Below, piece after piece: positions 1 to 10,430 of a stretch of DNA of 64,000 bases (positions are counted from its first letter, which is position 1; every line of letters begins with the position of its first letter). Position numbers and translations under genes: made by a program. The notes beneath the pieces are model-generated. The model searched no databases. It was not told the origin of the DNA and worked only from the letters and a program-made list of their open reading frames with translations. This stretch comes from Astragalus membranaceus (taxonomy: Eukaryota; Streptophyta; Magnoliopsida; Fabales; Fabaceae). The DNA is taken from NCBI GenBank assembly GCA_039519185.1, contig CM076854.1:20445456-20509455 (forward strand), given 5' to 3'.

Positions 1-432
1 TCTTCCATTATACCCTCTTTGGTAAATTACTCCACTCACTTACACTAACCTATTCATAAGAAAACCCAAAGTTCCCTCTTTGGTAACAATTCTCCCCTAA
101 AATGCCCTTAACCCTACTTCACATAAAATATCTCTTCTAAAATAAGAAATTCATTTTTCTTTTCCTTTTTCTTTCCCCTAATATTCGCCCCCCACTCTCC
201 ATATCTCTCACATTTTTGTGTTTCTTCAACACCCTCAATCCATGTGATGATGCATCTCCACCCTCCATTCAAATTTAAAGTCTAATCCTAGTGCACCTCT
301 CAAAGCCAATGACTAAAATACCCTCTAACTTGGTGACCAAGTTCAAATTAATTTTATTTATTAATATTCAGCTGAATATTAATTGATTTAATTGGATTGA
401 TTACCATTTTAACCCTAGCCCTTCACCAATCC

Positions 433-440
433 TATAAATA
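433..440 (+). promoter_or_regulatory. TATA box of the Ogre-like LTR
   Basis: TATAAATA in the context CCTATAAATACCC, preceded by AT-rich U3 sequence and followed by pyrimidine-rich sequence. It is the best core-promoter candidate in this LTR. Transcription would start roughly 30 bases downstream, which is inference. Confidence 0.5.
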
Positions 441-1020
441 CCCTTTCATTCTCCACACATCACAATTTTTGCTCATTCATTCTCTCACTTGAAATCAACA
501 CAATTCTCCTCCTCTCCCCCTTCTCTCATAGGCCGTAGCCCTCCCCCCACTCTCCTCTCCTCCATTTCTTTTGTTCCCTTCACCCAAACACCACAAAATC
601 ACCTCAAATCCACTCCTCCTTCATAGATCCTCCTCCTTCCACCATTTATCTCTTGAAGATTCTAGTTGATTTGGTTATTTTTTCTTCATTTCCTACTTCT
701 ACTAGCTTGGATCCTAGGTGAATCTCTAAAACCCTTACATCATTTACAATATTTTGCATCAAAATTCATATTCTCTTCATCATTTTCGCGTAGTCATCAT
801 TTTCATCTTTAAATTGTAGTTTGTTGTTATTTTGTGTTGATCTTTGCATTTTAATGGAATAAGCATGTGATTTTGTCTCCTATGTGGTTCGCATTATTTT
901 GGGGTTTTAATTTATCTTGTTGTTCCTTTTTACTTGATGTTGATCAACCTTGTTATTAGTGTTTAAATCCTTGTGTTAAATGTGACTTTTAGCCCATATT
1001 ACTTGCAAATACTTGTGTTG

Positions 1021-1880
1021 TTGATGATTTTGCAACTTGATTCTTACTTGTGCTTGGAGCACCCTAATTTAAGTGAGAGGATTGCAAGACATGATTCAAC
1101 TTCATCTTAGTTTACTACTCTTGTTTTATTTGTTTATTGTTTGTTGATGATTTTGCAACTTGATTCTCACTTGTGCTTAGAGCACCATAATTTAAGTGAG
1201 AGGATTGCAAGATATGATTCAACCTCATCTTAGTTTACTAATCTTGTGTTATTTGTTTATTGTTTGTTGATGATTTTGCAACTTGATTCTCACTTGTGCT
1301 TGGAGCATCATAATTTAAGTGAGAGGATTGCAAAATATGATTCAACCTCGTTTTAGTTTACTAATCTTGTGTTATTTGTTTATTGTTTGTTGATGATTTT
1401 GCAACTTGATTCTCACTTGTGCTTAGAGCATCATAATTTAAGTGAGAGGATTGCAAGATATGACTCAACCTTGGTTATGAGCCTTCTTTGTTTAATCGTG
1501 GGAATTGTTGTTTGTTGATGACCTAGCAACATGATTCCCACTAGTGCCTTGTGCACCTTGATCCAAGTGGTGAAGATTCCTAGAAAGGATTCAATTTAGT
1601 TTATGTGTTCATTTACCTTTGTGTCTTAGTTTGATTATTGTAAATTGTTGATGATAGGCAAGTTGATTCTCACTAGTGCCTAGTGCACTTTTCTCAAAGT
1701 GAGAGGATTGCCCTATGTGATTCAACTTAGCTTTAGTGTTTATTTACTTACTCTTGTATTCTAATTTTATTATTGTCCATTGTTGAGGATAAATCATATG
1801 ATTCCCGCTTATGCCTAGTGCATCATATTCTAAGTGGTTAGGATGGTTTTAGATGATTCAACCTTCCCCTTTTAACTTCT
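1021..1880 (+). repeat. Tandem repeat, about seven units of 123-134 bp inside the Ogre-like LTR
   Basis: Units begin with TTGATGATTTTGCAACTTGATTC or a variant at about 1021, 1144, 1267, 1390, 1514, 1648 and 1782. The first four are regular (123 bp) and very similar. The last three are diverged and longer. Each unit contains AAGTGAGAGGATTG or a variant and ends near a T-rich stretch. There is no coding potential. Such arrays are common in the untranslated parts of very large retroelements. Confidence 0.85.
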
Positions 1881-2468
1881 TAATGAATAAAAGATGAGAT
1901 AGTTAGGTTTATGGTTTAAGGTCCATGGGGTATTGCAAAGGATAGGTTACCCAAAACCTTGATGCTCCATCCTCTTTGATTGAGTTATTAGCCTTTGCGC
2001 ACTTATTCATGAATGCAAAGGATAGGCTTACATTAGCCTTGATGCAATTTCCCCTTTTGTTCATGTTATTGAGAAATCATTGCTCATATGTTCCTTAGTT
2101 TAATTAAGATCGTTCTATGCCTATGACCAATTGCTTGCTTGTTTTTTATGCATTTTAAATGTCTTGATTCAATTATATGCCATTCCATCCATGTGTATGA
2201 CCTCCTAATGAAGACGTAAGTCTACATGCATGTTGTAGCATAGAGTCATTAGGGTAAATACACCCCTTCCTACACACACACATTTGCTTTGAGAACTTTA
2301 TCTTGCATCCTAGATAAGTGGATCTTTTGATCATATTGGCATGTTTAGTCTTAATTAATGTTAAACATATGCATGATTTCGTGATTATTGAATGTGCTTG
2401 AACTTTGTAACCAATCATTGATAATAACTTCACCCTTTTTCCAAAAATCTTTCAAACTCTTTTCCATT

Positions 2469-2590
2469 TAATGCGAGTTATTAGTGACTATCACTCAAAG
2501 CCTTGGCTTGTTTGATTGTCATGAACGCCATCAAGGGTTATTAGTAATGATCACTCAAAGCCTTTGCTTGCTTGATCATTATGAAAACTC
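2469..2590 (+). repeat. Two direct repeats of about 58 bp within the LTR
   Basis: Two adjacent copies of a module reading GTTATTAGT, then ATCACTCAAAGCCT, then GCTTGNTTGAT, separated by about 58 bases. They belong to the LTR repeat architecture and have no reading frame. Confidence 0.6.
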
Positions 2591-3555
2591 TTCCCCTTCC
2601 AAACCCTTTTCAAAAAACATAAACTTTAGAACTACGTCGCTTTGATTCCCATTTGGGATACGTAGGAGCGAGTCTCGTTCTCGTCAAGCGCAACAAATAA
2701 AAATCCCTTTTCGCAACCATAAATAAGTCATTTTCATAAAACAAACAAAAAGAATCGTTTCCAAACTCATTGTTGCTAGTAGCTCATCAGAGCCTTTGTT
2801 CGTTTAGCTATTAGTGGCAATCTCCTTTTCTCATAAGAATAATAAACGGTGATCCATCATAACCTTTGTTAGTTTGATCATCGTGCAAATCAATCTCTTT
2901 CGAAAATCACTTTCAAAAAAGATAATAAAAACGAGTTGTTATCAATAGTCTATCAGAACCTTTGTTCGTTCGACTAGCGGTACAACTCTCTTTTTTGAGT
3001 ATTTAGTAGTGATTCATCATAGCCTCTGCTAGTTTAATCATTCACTAATGCTCGTCCTATTTCGAAAATTCGCTAAAAAGATAAAAAATAAAAACCTTTT
3101 CATGACAACCGAGAACTACGTAGCTTTGATCCCTCTTCCAGTGAGGGTACGTAGGAGCGGGGGCCTGTCCCGTCAAGCACACTCTTAAAAAATCTTTGTT
3201 TTGTCCTGATTTTCAAAGATAACCAAGAACTACGTAGCTTTGAATTCTCCATCGCACCAGGAGATACGTAGGAGCGAGAGGCCAACTCTCGTCAAGCGCT
3301 AAAAATAAAATTTTCATTAAGTTTTCCCATTCATCTTCAAACAAGAAATAAATAGGCAAATCTAGGTATTTTTCAAATCAAACGCTAAAACCACACATTT
3401 AATTAGAGGTTCCCTTTCGGTAGAAAGGGCGTGCGCGGTGCTAACACCTTCCTCGCACGTAATCGACCCCCGAACCTATATCTCTAGTTTTCAAAAGACC
3501 ATCCGCCTTGTCCAAAAGACCTTTTTTCAATGTTTTGGTCTTAAAATTAAAATAT

Positions 3556-3568
3556 TGGTGGCGGCTCC
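3556..3568 (+). promoter_or_regulatory. Possible primer-binding site next to the Ogre-like LTR
   Basis: TGGTGGCGGCTCC follows the putative LTR end. It resembles the TGGCGACTCC-type sequence after LTRs of Tat/Ogre elements, which are thought to use an arginine tRNA primer. The match is imperfect and I could not align it to a tRNA. Confidence 0.35.
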
Positions 3569-3629
3569 AAAAATTTTCCACGTTGTACATTGAGAAACCC
3601 AAATCGGGATTTTTCGGGGTGCAATAGTG

Positions 3630-4719
3630 ACGCGAAGAGTTATAGATAGTTTTGCGCCACGAAATTTGAAGGGGTCGCGATGCGACAGTCACGGGTGGCG
3701 AGGTGACGGTTGCCAGAAGTGCAGAAAACAGGTTTTTAAAGATTCCATTTTGTTCCGTTTCGCTTTCAATCCGGTGCTGAGACATTTTATAAATTCTGAG
3801 ACTTGAAAACAGATATAACAACCAGTAATTCCAGTCTAGAACAATCAACGAAACATCAATCAATCAATCAATCAATCATCATGAACTTCAATAATCAAAT
3901 ACGACCGAAAACACGGTATTTCGAAATTACGGTTTTTGACTCGATTTGCAAAAAACAGAAAACAGTAAAACCTATAAATTCAGACACGACAAATTTCCCT
4001 AAGCGAGTATAGAACTCACCGTATTGTGATGAAAGTCACAAAAACCCGAAATGTGAGAGGCCCTTCAATGCGTAACCGCCCGAACTATCCCCGTAACGGT
4101 TCCTATTGCTCCTATGAACTCCACACAATTTCGACTTCGGATTTCAATCACCTTCAACTACTGACCCTCCTTCCAAGCTACTCCAATCAGCTATGTGGTT
4201 TCCCCCAAACTCCATCTTTGCTCTATTTGAGCTTGGGACTTGAAAATGGTAGCTGATGCAAGACGGTGATTTAGTAGTTAAGAATGGTATCAATAGAAAG
4301 GTCTTGGAAAGTGGAGGTGAATGAACCAGAATCTACTTACATGCAATGGAGAAAAATGGGGATCCTCAAGCTTCTCTTCTTTCTCTCTTCCTCACGCCCT
4401 ACCCTCTCTCCCCCTCTATTCTTCCCTTTTGTGTTTTTGAATTTTAGAAATGAGTGTGCTGGTGTGTTTGGGTATGGTTCAGCTAACTTAAATGGATAAA
4501 AGACTGAAATACCCCTCCTCACTAATGCTCGCCTAAACCACTCCTAATTCCATAATTATTCCTTAACTCCCTAACTTAACATAATATTTCAATTATGCAT
4601 AAAAATAAATCATAACTCATAATAAACCTCTTGTGCTAATGTATTAGATTTAGCCAATAAATTATATTAACCTCTTTTCTAATTTAAATAAATTAAGTTA
4701 GCTAATTAGGGGATGTTAC
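3630..4719 (-). mobile_element. Partial LTR of chromovirus family A
   Basis: This stretch resembles the element-5' part of the family A LTR near 29.1-30.36 kb. Shared blocks include AGATATAACAACCAGTAATTCCAG (3811-3835), a GTATAGAACTCACC block (about 4008-4020) and the border GGATGTTACA ending at 4719. In family A that border touches internal sequence; here unrelated DNA follows, so this is a truncated or solo LTR. Orientation matches the minus-strand A copies further right. Short ORFs inside it are LTR noise. Confidence 0.6.
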
Positions 4720-5314
4720 AAAAATCGAACAAGAAATGAGGAAGAAATCAAAAAACGAAATTACGTTTTGAAGCTTTTCTTGACTCGAAATTCATCAATT
4801 CTTGCTCAAATTACTCGAAAGAAGTGTGAAATATGTTGCAAATTCCACAAATAACAAAACTCACAAACGAAATTGGAACAAAATCAACAGATATACAGAA
4901 ACAAAATTTCGAACTAACTAGACAAGAAAACGCGTTAAACAGTGTTGCTGGAAAAGAAAGTGTTGCTGAAAATAGATGCTGAATGCTGAAATTCGAACTT
5001 TGGTAACACTTTCTTGTAACTAACTTTCTCTCCAATTTAGTTAGAACTAGATCTGATTTTTTCTGATCAATTTGAACTCAAATTTTGAGATCTAACGGAA
5101 TTTGAGGTTCAAATATTCAGATCTAACACATTAACACATAAATTTGTCAAGAATTGGAATCAAAAATTCAAATTACTCAAAACCAAAAATGACTCCAAAA
5201 TTGAAAATGTGTGAGAGAAAATAATTGTACCAAATTTTGCATTAAATCTTGAAACCAAAACTGAATTAAGACTCAAAAATTTGTAAGATTCATGTAGCTC
5301 TGAATACCACTTAA
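4720..5314 (-). mobile_element. Degenerate 5' internal region of a minus-strand LTR retroelement
   Basis: AT-rich sequence between the A-type LTR fragment and an LTR-like border at 5315. It ends in a primer-binding-like site (5297-5309). No gag or pol frame longer than about 80 codons is present and I recognise no domain. The assignment rests only on the primer-binding-like site and the adjoining LTR-like sequence. Confidence 0.3.
5297..5309 (-). promoter_or_regulatory. Primer-binding site (initiator Met tRNA type), one base inserted
   Basis: The plus strand reads GCTCTGAATACCA, the complement of TGGTATTCAGAGC. This differs by one extra base from the TGGTATCAGAGC that pairs with the 3' end of initiator methionine tRNA. 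A TG-starting sequence (the LTR-like border, 5315) lies five bases away. Confidence 0.5.
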
Positions 5315-5930
5315 TGTGAAATTCAAGGCTAATCTTGAATATTAGGATCTTTTCATTATTAGGTTTTTCATTTCTTGACTCTATCAACAAAATTAAGAAC
5401 AATGAAAGAATTAAAACTCACAAAATGGAAAGGAAAGATGATGGAGATGGAGTGAAGATCGCCACATCTAAGGATAGATGATAAGATCGGTGCGTGATCG
5501 CCACAAGGGAGATCAATAGCCCCTTGATAAGATCCAACTTGATTTCTTCTAAGAACCAAGGGAGAGAGAACTCTATGCTCTCAAAAATCAATTTCTATAT
5601 CATCAAAGTCTCCCAATTACAAGGAGTGGAATAGTATTTATATGTTGGATCTAATGGATCCTAAGGCCAACATGCAATCCACTTAGAGATAAGAAAACAA
5701 GGTCCGTGGCCGCATCAAAGTAACTAAAGACCTTAACCTATTATATTGCCAACAAGGCTCAAATCAAAAGCACATTACACTAGAAATTAAATCCTACATT
5801 TATTGAAAACTGTTACAAGGAAATAGAAAACCCTAGAGTTAGGATGTCTAGGAATTTCCCAAAGTAAGTCTTGATATTTGTGACTTCCATCCAAGCTCTC
5901 ATTAGTAAGCTAGCTATGCATGTGGGCTCA
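5315..5930 (-). mobile_element. Putative LTR (minus strand) of the degenerate retroelement
   Basis: Begins TGTGAAATTC next to the primer-binding-like site. On the minus strand it carries ATATAAATA (5635-5643) as a TATA box, so U3 lies to its right. The right border is not defined; I place it before the hAT fragment at 5932. The superfamily is not determinable from what is left. There is no second LTR in the window. Confidence 0.4.
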
Positions 5931-5931
5931 C

Positions 5932-5992
5932 ATCTAGGGGTCTAAGTTTTAAGATTTGAACAGGGCCGCTCAATTGTTTGGGACAGCTCTGT
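5932..5992 (-). mobile_element. Terminal fragment of a hAT-like element
   Basis: The reverse complement of this stretch (CTCAATTGTTTGGGAC ... GTCTAAGTTTTAAGA on the plus strand) matches the left end of the hAT element at 19047 over roughly 50 bases with a few mismatches. Only one terminus is recognisable, so it is a truncated copy in opposite orientation. Confidence 0.6.
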
Positions 5993-7250
5993 ATTGGAGT
6001 ACACTTCGATATCAGGTACAAGGAAAATGGTTTCTATTCTATATGGGGAATAGGGATAGGACTATAATGGTATTGATTATCGCTATTCCTGTTTTTTAAT
6101 GTACTTATTTATGTATATGTATTATGTATTATTTATATGTATTTTTTATTCAATTCAATTTGCATAAATGTAATTATAATGGATGACTCTAAATATAGTT
6201 CAATTTGGATAGATGTAATTATTATGGATGACTAGAAATATCTTAGATGACTGTAAATAATTTGGATGACTGTAAATGAGTTAGATGATTGTGAATGACC
6301 TGGATGATCGTAATGTAAACGATATGAATATCTGTAAATAAAGCGATAATGACTTCTAATGATAGTAAAACTAAATGACACGAATTAATATTGTTTAAGT
6401 TCCCGATTGATGTCTTAATATCTGTTAATGTAGCTAGGAATGACTCTAAATCGTTAAGTCATTAAGTGACCTGACGGTAATGTTTTGTTAAGATTGTCAG
6501 TTGATTTTTTGTGTATTGTTATCAGAACCTTGTCGCACAATGGGCAAGTTATAATTCGTCGATGATTAACGAGTTGGTTCGTGTTAAAGAATCTTATCGC
6601 ATCATGGGCAAGAACTCGTTACAGTATGAACTCTTTTAGATAAATAAATAAATTTTTCATTTACAAATGGATGCCGTTATATTTATATAGGCACAACATT
6701 AATCTTTTCTTGTATATATATGTAAACTACAAGCAAATTATTATATCCAAAAAAAACAGAACCATACTATGATTAAGTTAAATTTATGAGATGAAAAGAC
6801 TCATGAACAATTGTGATAGAAAGGAGATGAAGTATTAGCTATATATATATATTATAAAATATAATAAGACATCATATATTATGAGATAACAATAAATTTT
6901 TTGTTGGACCTACTTTTAACTTATTTTTTATTTTTGCGGTAGCAATGACTACCAGTTGCTAGGCAATGAGTCGCCTAAACCCTACAAAACCGGTTTGGCT
7001 CTGATAACATCTTGGAATGCAGGTTTGGCCTAACTTATCATACAAAATCGGCTTCTAAAGTCAGAGATGCCCTTTCACTATATAGTCTTTTGAGATCATA
7101 TCTCTAGTTAAGGTTGGACTTCGGTTTCTCCCAATAGATCCGTCATATGATTTTTATTCATACATGAAATCCTTAATTCAAAATAAGCAATAATAGGCTC
7201 AACCCTGTAAAATGTGAATTGAAAATTAAACTATATGTTTAATCAGTAAT
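5993..7250. other. AT-rich intergenic DNA with short degenerate repeats
   Basis: No gene seen. It contains a degenerate tandem repeat (6178-6330), a pair of motifs CTT(G/A)TCGCA(C/T)(A/C)ATGGGCAAG near 6533 and 6592, and a stretch near 6970-7150 (AAACCCTACAAAACCGGTTTGGCTCTGATAACATCTTGGAA) that looks like a worn retroelement border with an initiator-Met-like primer site. None is strong enough for a separate call. Confidence 0.5.
6178..6330 (+). repeat. Degenerate 18-20 bp tandem repeat
   Basis: About seven units of a GGATGACTGTAAATAATTT-like consensus, each diverged by several bases. Copies start near 6180, 6206, 6225, 6245, 6263, 6283 and 6301. Noncoding. Confidence 0.6.
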
Positions 7251-7412
7251 AACAATAGCAAATGCAAACCAACACCGTTGGCCCAATGGCTTAATCTACC
7301 TTGGGACACAAAGGGTCGACCCGGTGCTCCCGGGTTCGATTCCCGTAGTGGAAAAACTCGATGTTGGCCAGTGCGAAATTTGATTCTAAGAAAAAAACAA
7401 TAGCAAATGCAA
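7251..7412 (+). mobile_element. tRNA-derived SINE with 17-bp target-site duplications
   Basis: The body (7268-7395) has an RNA polymerase III A box TGGCCCAATGG (7283-7293) and a B box GGTTCGATTCC (7332-7342), the internal promoter layout of a tRNA. It ends in an A-rich run. It is flanked by exact copies of AACAATAGCAAATGCAA (7251-7267 and 7396-7412), the hallmark of target-primed insertion by LINE machinery. At about 128 bp it is short for a plant SINE. It is not a functional tRNA gene: no complete cloverleaf is evident and it has a tail. Perfect duplications imply a fairly young insertion. Confidence 0.85.
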
Positions 7413-7527
7413 CATATCCATATATTAATTAATATTTGTAACGTAAGATATAAAATCAACAATAATTTTGTCTTTTACCATTTGTACTAAATCACCTTTA
7501 TATGCAGTTATATAACCAATCAGTTTC

Positions 7528-7650
<123 letters not shown>

Positions 7651-7659
7651 TGATATATT

Positions 7660-8018
7660 GACATCAGGTGTCATACTTTGCAACTTACACTATTTAATTA
7701 CTCCATATAGAAATCGAAATTATCAATCCAACCATTGGATAATGTAAAATTATTGTTGTGACCATGTATATCAATCTTCAAAAAATTTGGATACTCATAA
7801 ATGTGTTATCTTAAAACACACATTTACTTATTTTCGAAAGACCATACTGGCAATCAAAATAGAGTAGTGTGATGTACTGTCAAATAATTTTTGATTTTTA
7901 AGAAAATTTGATATATATGATCTCAAATATAATAATATCAAGTAATTCAACGGTCGGATTGATAAAATTCTTTGGATAAAAAAAGTTATTAACACGAATG
8001 TCAATATGTACTAACTTC

Positions 8019-8025
<7 letters not shown>
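7660..8025. other. AT-rich intergenic DNA, nothing recognised
   Basis: No frame, border or tandem repeat is convincing. The nearby CAGGTGTCATACTTTGCAA phrase and low complexity suggest an old repeat remnant, but I cannot classify it. Confidence 0.4.

Positions 8026-8082
<57 letters not shown>
8026..8082. repeat. (AT)n microsatellite
   Basis: An AT dinucleotide run of nearly 60 bases, the second long AT run within 500 bases. Confidence 0.95.
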
Positions 8083-8086
<4 letters not shown>

Positions 8087-9190
8087 CTGTACCGTGTAGT
8101 ATTGAGTTGACTGCAGTTGGTAGGTTTCCTGCTACCTTGCCAGAGGTTTGTGCGAGCCCGGGGGGGGGGGGGGGGGGGTACCTGCGAAGCCACTCAGACG
8201 CTCAAGTCAGTATTGAGAATAGGTGAGTGATTTCGCTAGGAATCAGAGTATGTACCTTATGAAAGCTATGAGAGCCAGTATTTACAGGAAATCGTGCCTG
8301 TCCGTGGATCGTCGGATTGGTAGAATCGATCTCGACCATTCAAGTGTGATGGCCTTAGTTGGGCTTGTATGTTGTGGATATGGGCCGAAATGCATGGGGA
8401 AACTCATATCCAATTGCTAAATGCACCTCCTGGTATTGCTGAATGGACCTCCTGGTCCAGTCCAGAACAGTTGTCCCCCAAGTCGAGACTATTCCGAAGG
8501 ATAGTCTTGGCTTGAAGGATTTTTGTTGATCTACCCGAAGCGCCACTTCATCTGTCTTGTCGCGTCGTATAAGATCTCTTCACCGCGACCGTGACTCACA
8601 CCTCCCTTAGTGTAATCCTTGTACCAGGCACCGAGCTAGGGGTGCCGTGTCTTGATGTTGGCCCCCCCTGGGCGCCTGGTGCCATGCCCCCTGATGTTGG
8701 CCCCCCTGGACTGTTCTCTCGGCTTGTGCCATCGTCGGGCCTATTGGACTGCTCTCACGGCTCGTGCTGTCGTCGGCCCTGTTAATTTTGATGGCCGATC
8801 ACCGCAATTATCTTGTCCGTCCCTTGACATTTTTTTGCTGATTTGCCTTGATAGAGGTGATTAATGGCCATTAATTTCTAATCATTTTTTACCTTGTATA
8901 AATAAGGGGTGGTCTCCTTTCCCATTTACTCTTGTCAAGTGCCAAACCCAAAATTTCTTGGAGAGAGGAAGAGTGTGAGGCGAACTCCAACTATTCCCTT
9001 TGGCCCGATCAAGTTTTCTTCTTCGCTGCCCAGGACCGATCACGTTTCACAAACGGAAATTTCGAGGTACCTTCTTTCTCTCTTGTTTAATCTAGACGTA
9101 TCCCACCCCTTCGCGCGTTTGAGAGGGGAGGCAATCAGAGAGGGTGTGATCAGAGAGGGCGTGATCAGAGAGGGCGTGATCAGAGAGGGC
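8083..9190 (+). mobile_element. Unclassified repeat, likely worn LTR or leader sequence
   Basis: GC-richer than its surroundings. It contains a G19 homopolymer, a phrase (GGTACCTGCGAAGCCACTCAGACGCTCAAGTCAG, about 8177-8210) that recurs in diverged form near 18590-18625, and a TATA-like TATAAATA (8898-8905) followed by a pyrimidine-rich leader. It also carries duplicated GATGTTGGCCCCCC blocks (about 8655 and 8692) and a 15-bp tandem repeat. It runs straight into the copia RNase H fragment at 9195, which is consistent with a rearranged retroelement. No intact ORF is credible. Confidence 0.35.
8160..8178 (+). repeat. G19 homopolymer
   Basis: Nineteen consecutive G residues between CCC and TACC. 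It may form a G-quadruplex or be a length artefact of sequencing. Confidence 0.9.
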
Positions 9191-9196
9191 ATGATC
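9134..9196 (+). repeat. 15-bp tandem repeat, about four units
   Basis: Units of GTGATCAGAGAGGGC, the first and last with one or two changes, directly abutting the copia RNase H fragment. Confidence 0.85.
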
Positions 9197-9530
9197 AACC
9201 ACAGAAGCAGAGTTTATGGCTGCTGCCTACTGTGTCTGTCAAGGACTGTGGCTGAAACGCATTCTGGAAGAATTTGGTCAGAAGCAGCATGATTGCCTCA
9301 GTGTGTATTGTGACAACAATTCCACAAACAAACTCTCCAAAAATCCTGTGATGGATGGGAGAAGCAAACATATAGATGTGAGATTTCACTTCTTGAGAGA
9401 GCTGAGTAATTCTGGCATTATTGAGTTGAAATTTTGTCCCTCTCACAGCCAACTAGCAGACATTTTAACCAAGGGTTTGAAGATAGAGAGCTTCAGCAAT
9501 ATAAAGAAAGAAATTGGTCTGTGTACCTGA
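9195..9530 (+). pseudogene. Ty1/copia RNase H C-terminal fragment
   Basis: Translation from 9195 gives STTEAEFMAA, the conserved start of the copia RNase H segment. It continues through a CDNNSTNKLSKNPV block, RSKHIDVRFHFLRE and QLADILTKGL, and ends at a TGA (9528-9530). These are the last ~110 residues of a copia polyprotein. Capsid, protease, integrase and reverse transcriptase are absent: the frame starts abruptly after a 15-bp tandem repeat. A polypurine tract and an LTR start follow at the expected distance, so this is the 3' end of a truncated copia element and not a host RNase H gene. Confidence 0.9.
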
Positions 9531-9577
9531 AAGAAACTGAAACTGATAATCTGAGTAATTAAGTTTACTTCAGCTTA

Positions 9578-9587
9578 AGAGAGGAAA
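9578..9587 (+). promoter_or_regulatory. Polypurine tract of the truncated copia element
   Basis: AGAGAGGAAA, 47 bases after the polyprotein stop and immediately before a TGTAATATATTG LTR start. It primes plus-strand DNA synthesis in retrotransposons. Confidence 0.7.
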
Positions 9588-9845
9588 TGTAATATATTGT
9601 ATGGGCCTAATCTGTTTTAGTAAGCCCAATGTATTAGTGTTTGTATACTTGTAAATAGTGGGCCTTTGTTGTGTAGCCCAATGTATTGTTTCTGATGTAC
9701 TTTGGCTTGGATAGGATTCTGTTAGTTAACAAGCAAAGCAAACTATCTCTGAACAAAAATATTGAATATCCCGTCTTTTGATGCTTTAATCGAAGCCTTG
9801 AAGGAGTGAAAGAGAGAATAAATAGTAAGTAGAGATGGTAACCAC
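9588..9845 (+). mobile_element. Partial 3' LTR of the truncated copia element
   Basis: Begins TGTAATATATTG directly after the polypurine tract. It contains two copies of a GGGCCT/AGCCCAATGTATT phrase (near 9603-9635 and 9660-9690) and AATAAATAG near 9818. The right border is lost at or before the compositionally different segment starting near 9846. Confidence 0.6.
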
Positions 9846-10330
9846 TAGGAGACAGGATCAAATAAAGCTGGTCCATTAAAGACCAGTGCTGCTCCTGGCC
9901 CTAAGGCCAGCAACCAGTGATCCATTCGGTTAACCACATCTTCTTTTTCCTCGTACTTCTTACACACTCTGACTTCAATAATGGGAACAACCTCTGCACT
10001 CCGCTCCTTAGGGAGAGCCGCATAGACTGAGAAGTGAATGTAAAGCAAGTGTTTGGGAAGTTGGCCCGACCCGTTTGGTTGTTAAGCGATTACTTCTACC
10101 TGTAGTTATACCTCCCCCCGGGCTTCAAGAGTCTAGTCTATTTATCTTAACGGATTGCCGAGCGGAGAAGCGTTAACTACTGGGATATCGGGGAGTTCCT
10201 CTCCAGCTACTGGAACTTCCCTCGCTACATGAGCTATTGAATAAGTACAGGTACACAAACTACATCCGCTATAGTTGAAACAATGGCATCCGTAGCTATT
10301 GAAAGGAATACGAACACAGTTTTTTGTGAA
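9846..10330. other. Possible organelle-derived (mitochondrial) insert
   Basis: Base composition shifts to near-even GC and the usual repeat vocabulary disappears. Phrases such as CTACTGGAACTTCCCTCGCTAC and GGTACACAAACTACATCCGC read like noncoding plant mitochondrial DNA. There is no recognised mitochondrial gene and I cannot search a mitogenome, so this is a composition-based suspicion only. Confidence 0.3.
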
Positions 10331-10430
10331 CCTTTTTTCTTCATCTTCTACAGTTCTAGCATGGTTGTTTGTGGATCTTGAAGAGGAAGATGCCTCGCCG
10401 ATTCAGTAAGAAAACAATCACCTCAATATC

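Larger units (their letters stand above)
1..3553 (+). mobile_element. Long LTR of an Ogre/Tat-like Ty3/gypsy retrotransposon (left end cut by the window)
   Basis: Noncoding sequence with the style of the very long LTRs of Tat/Ogre retrotransposons. A TATA box (TATAAATA, 433-440) after an AT-rich U3 marks a likely promoter. It is followed by tandem repeats (1021-1880) and three copies of a module reading AACTACGT(A/C)GCTTTGA, then GGGATACGTAGGAGCG or close to it, then CGTCAAGCGC (about 2630-2692, 3114-3180, 3228-3300). I know such modules from Ogre LTRs. The LTR appears to end just before TGGTGGCGGCTCC (3556-3568), which resembles the primer-binding neighbourhood of Tat elements. No gag or pol follows, so this is a solo LTR or a truncated element. 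Class is inferred from motif memory; the exact right border is uncertain. Confidence 0.6.

Noticed and set aside
7268..7360. A functional tRNA gene suggested by A and B boxes
   Set aside because: The sequence has an A-rich tail and flanking 17-bp duplications, and no complete cloverleaf is apparent; it is a SINE.
9216..9530. Host RNase H gene
   Set aside because: Motifs are those of the copia polyprotein tail, followed by a polypurine tract and an LTR start.
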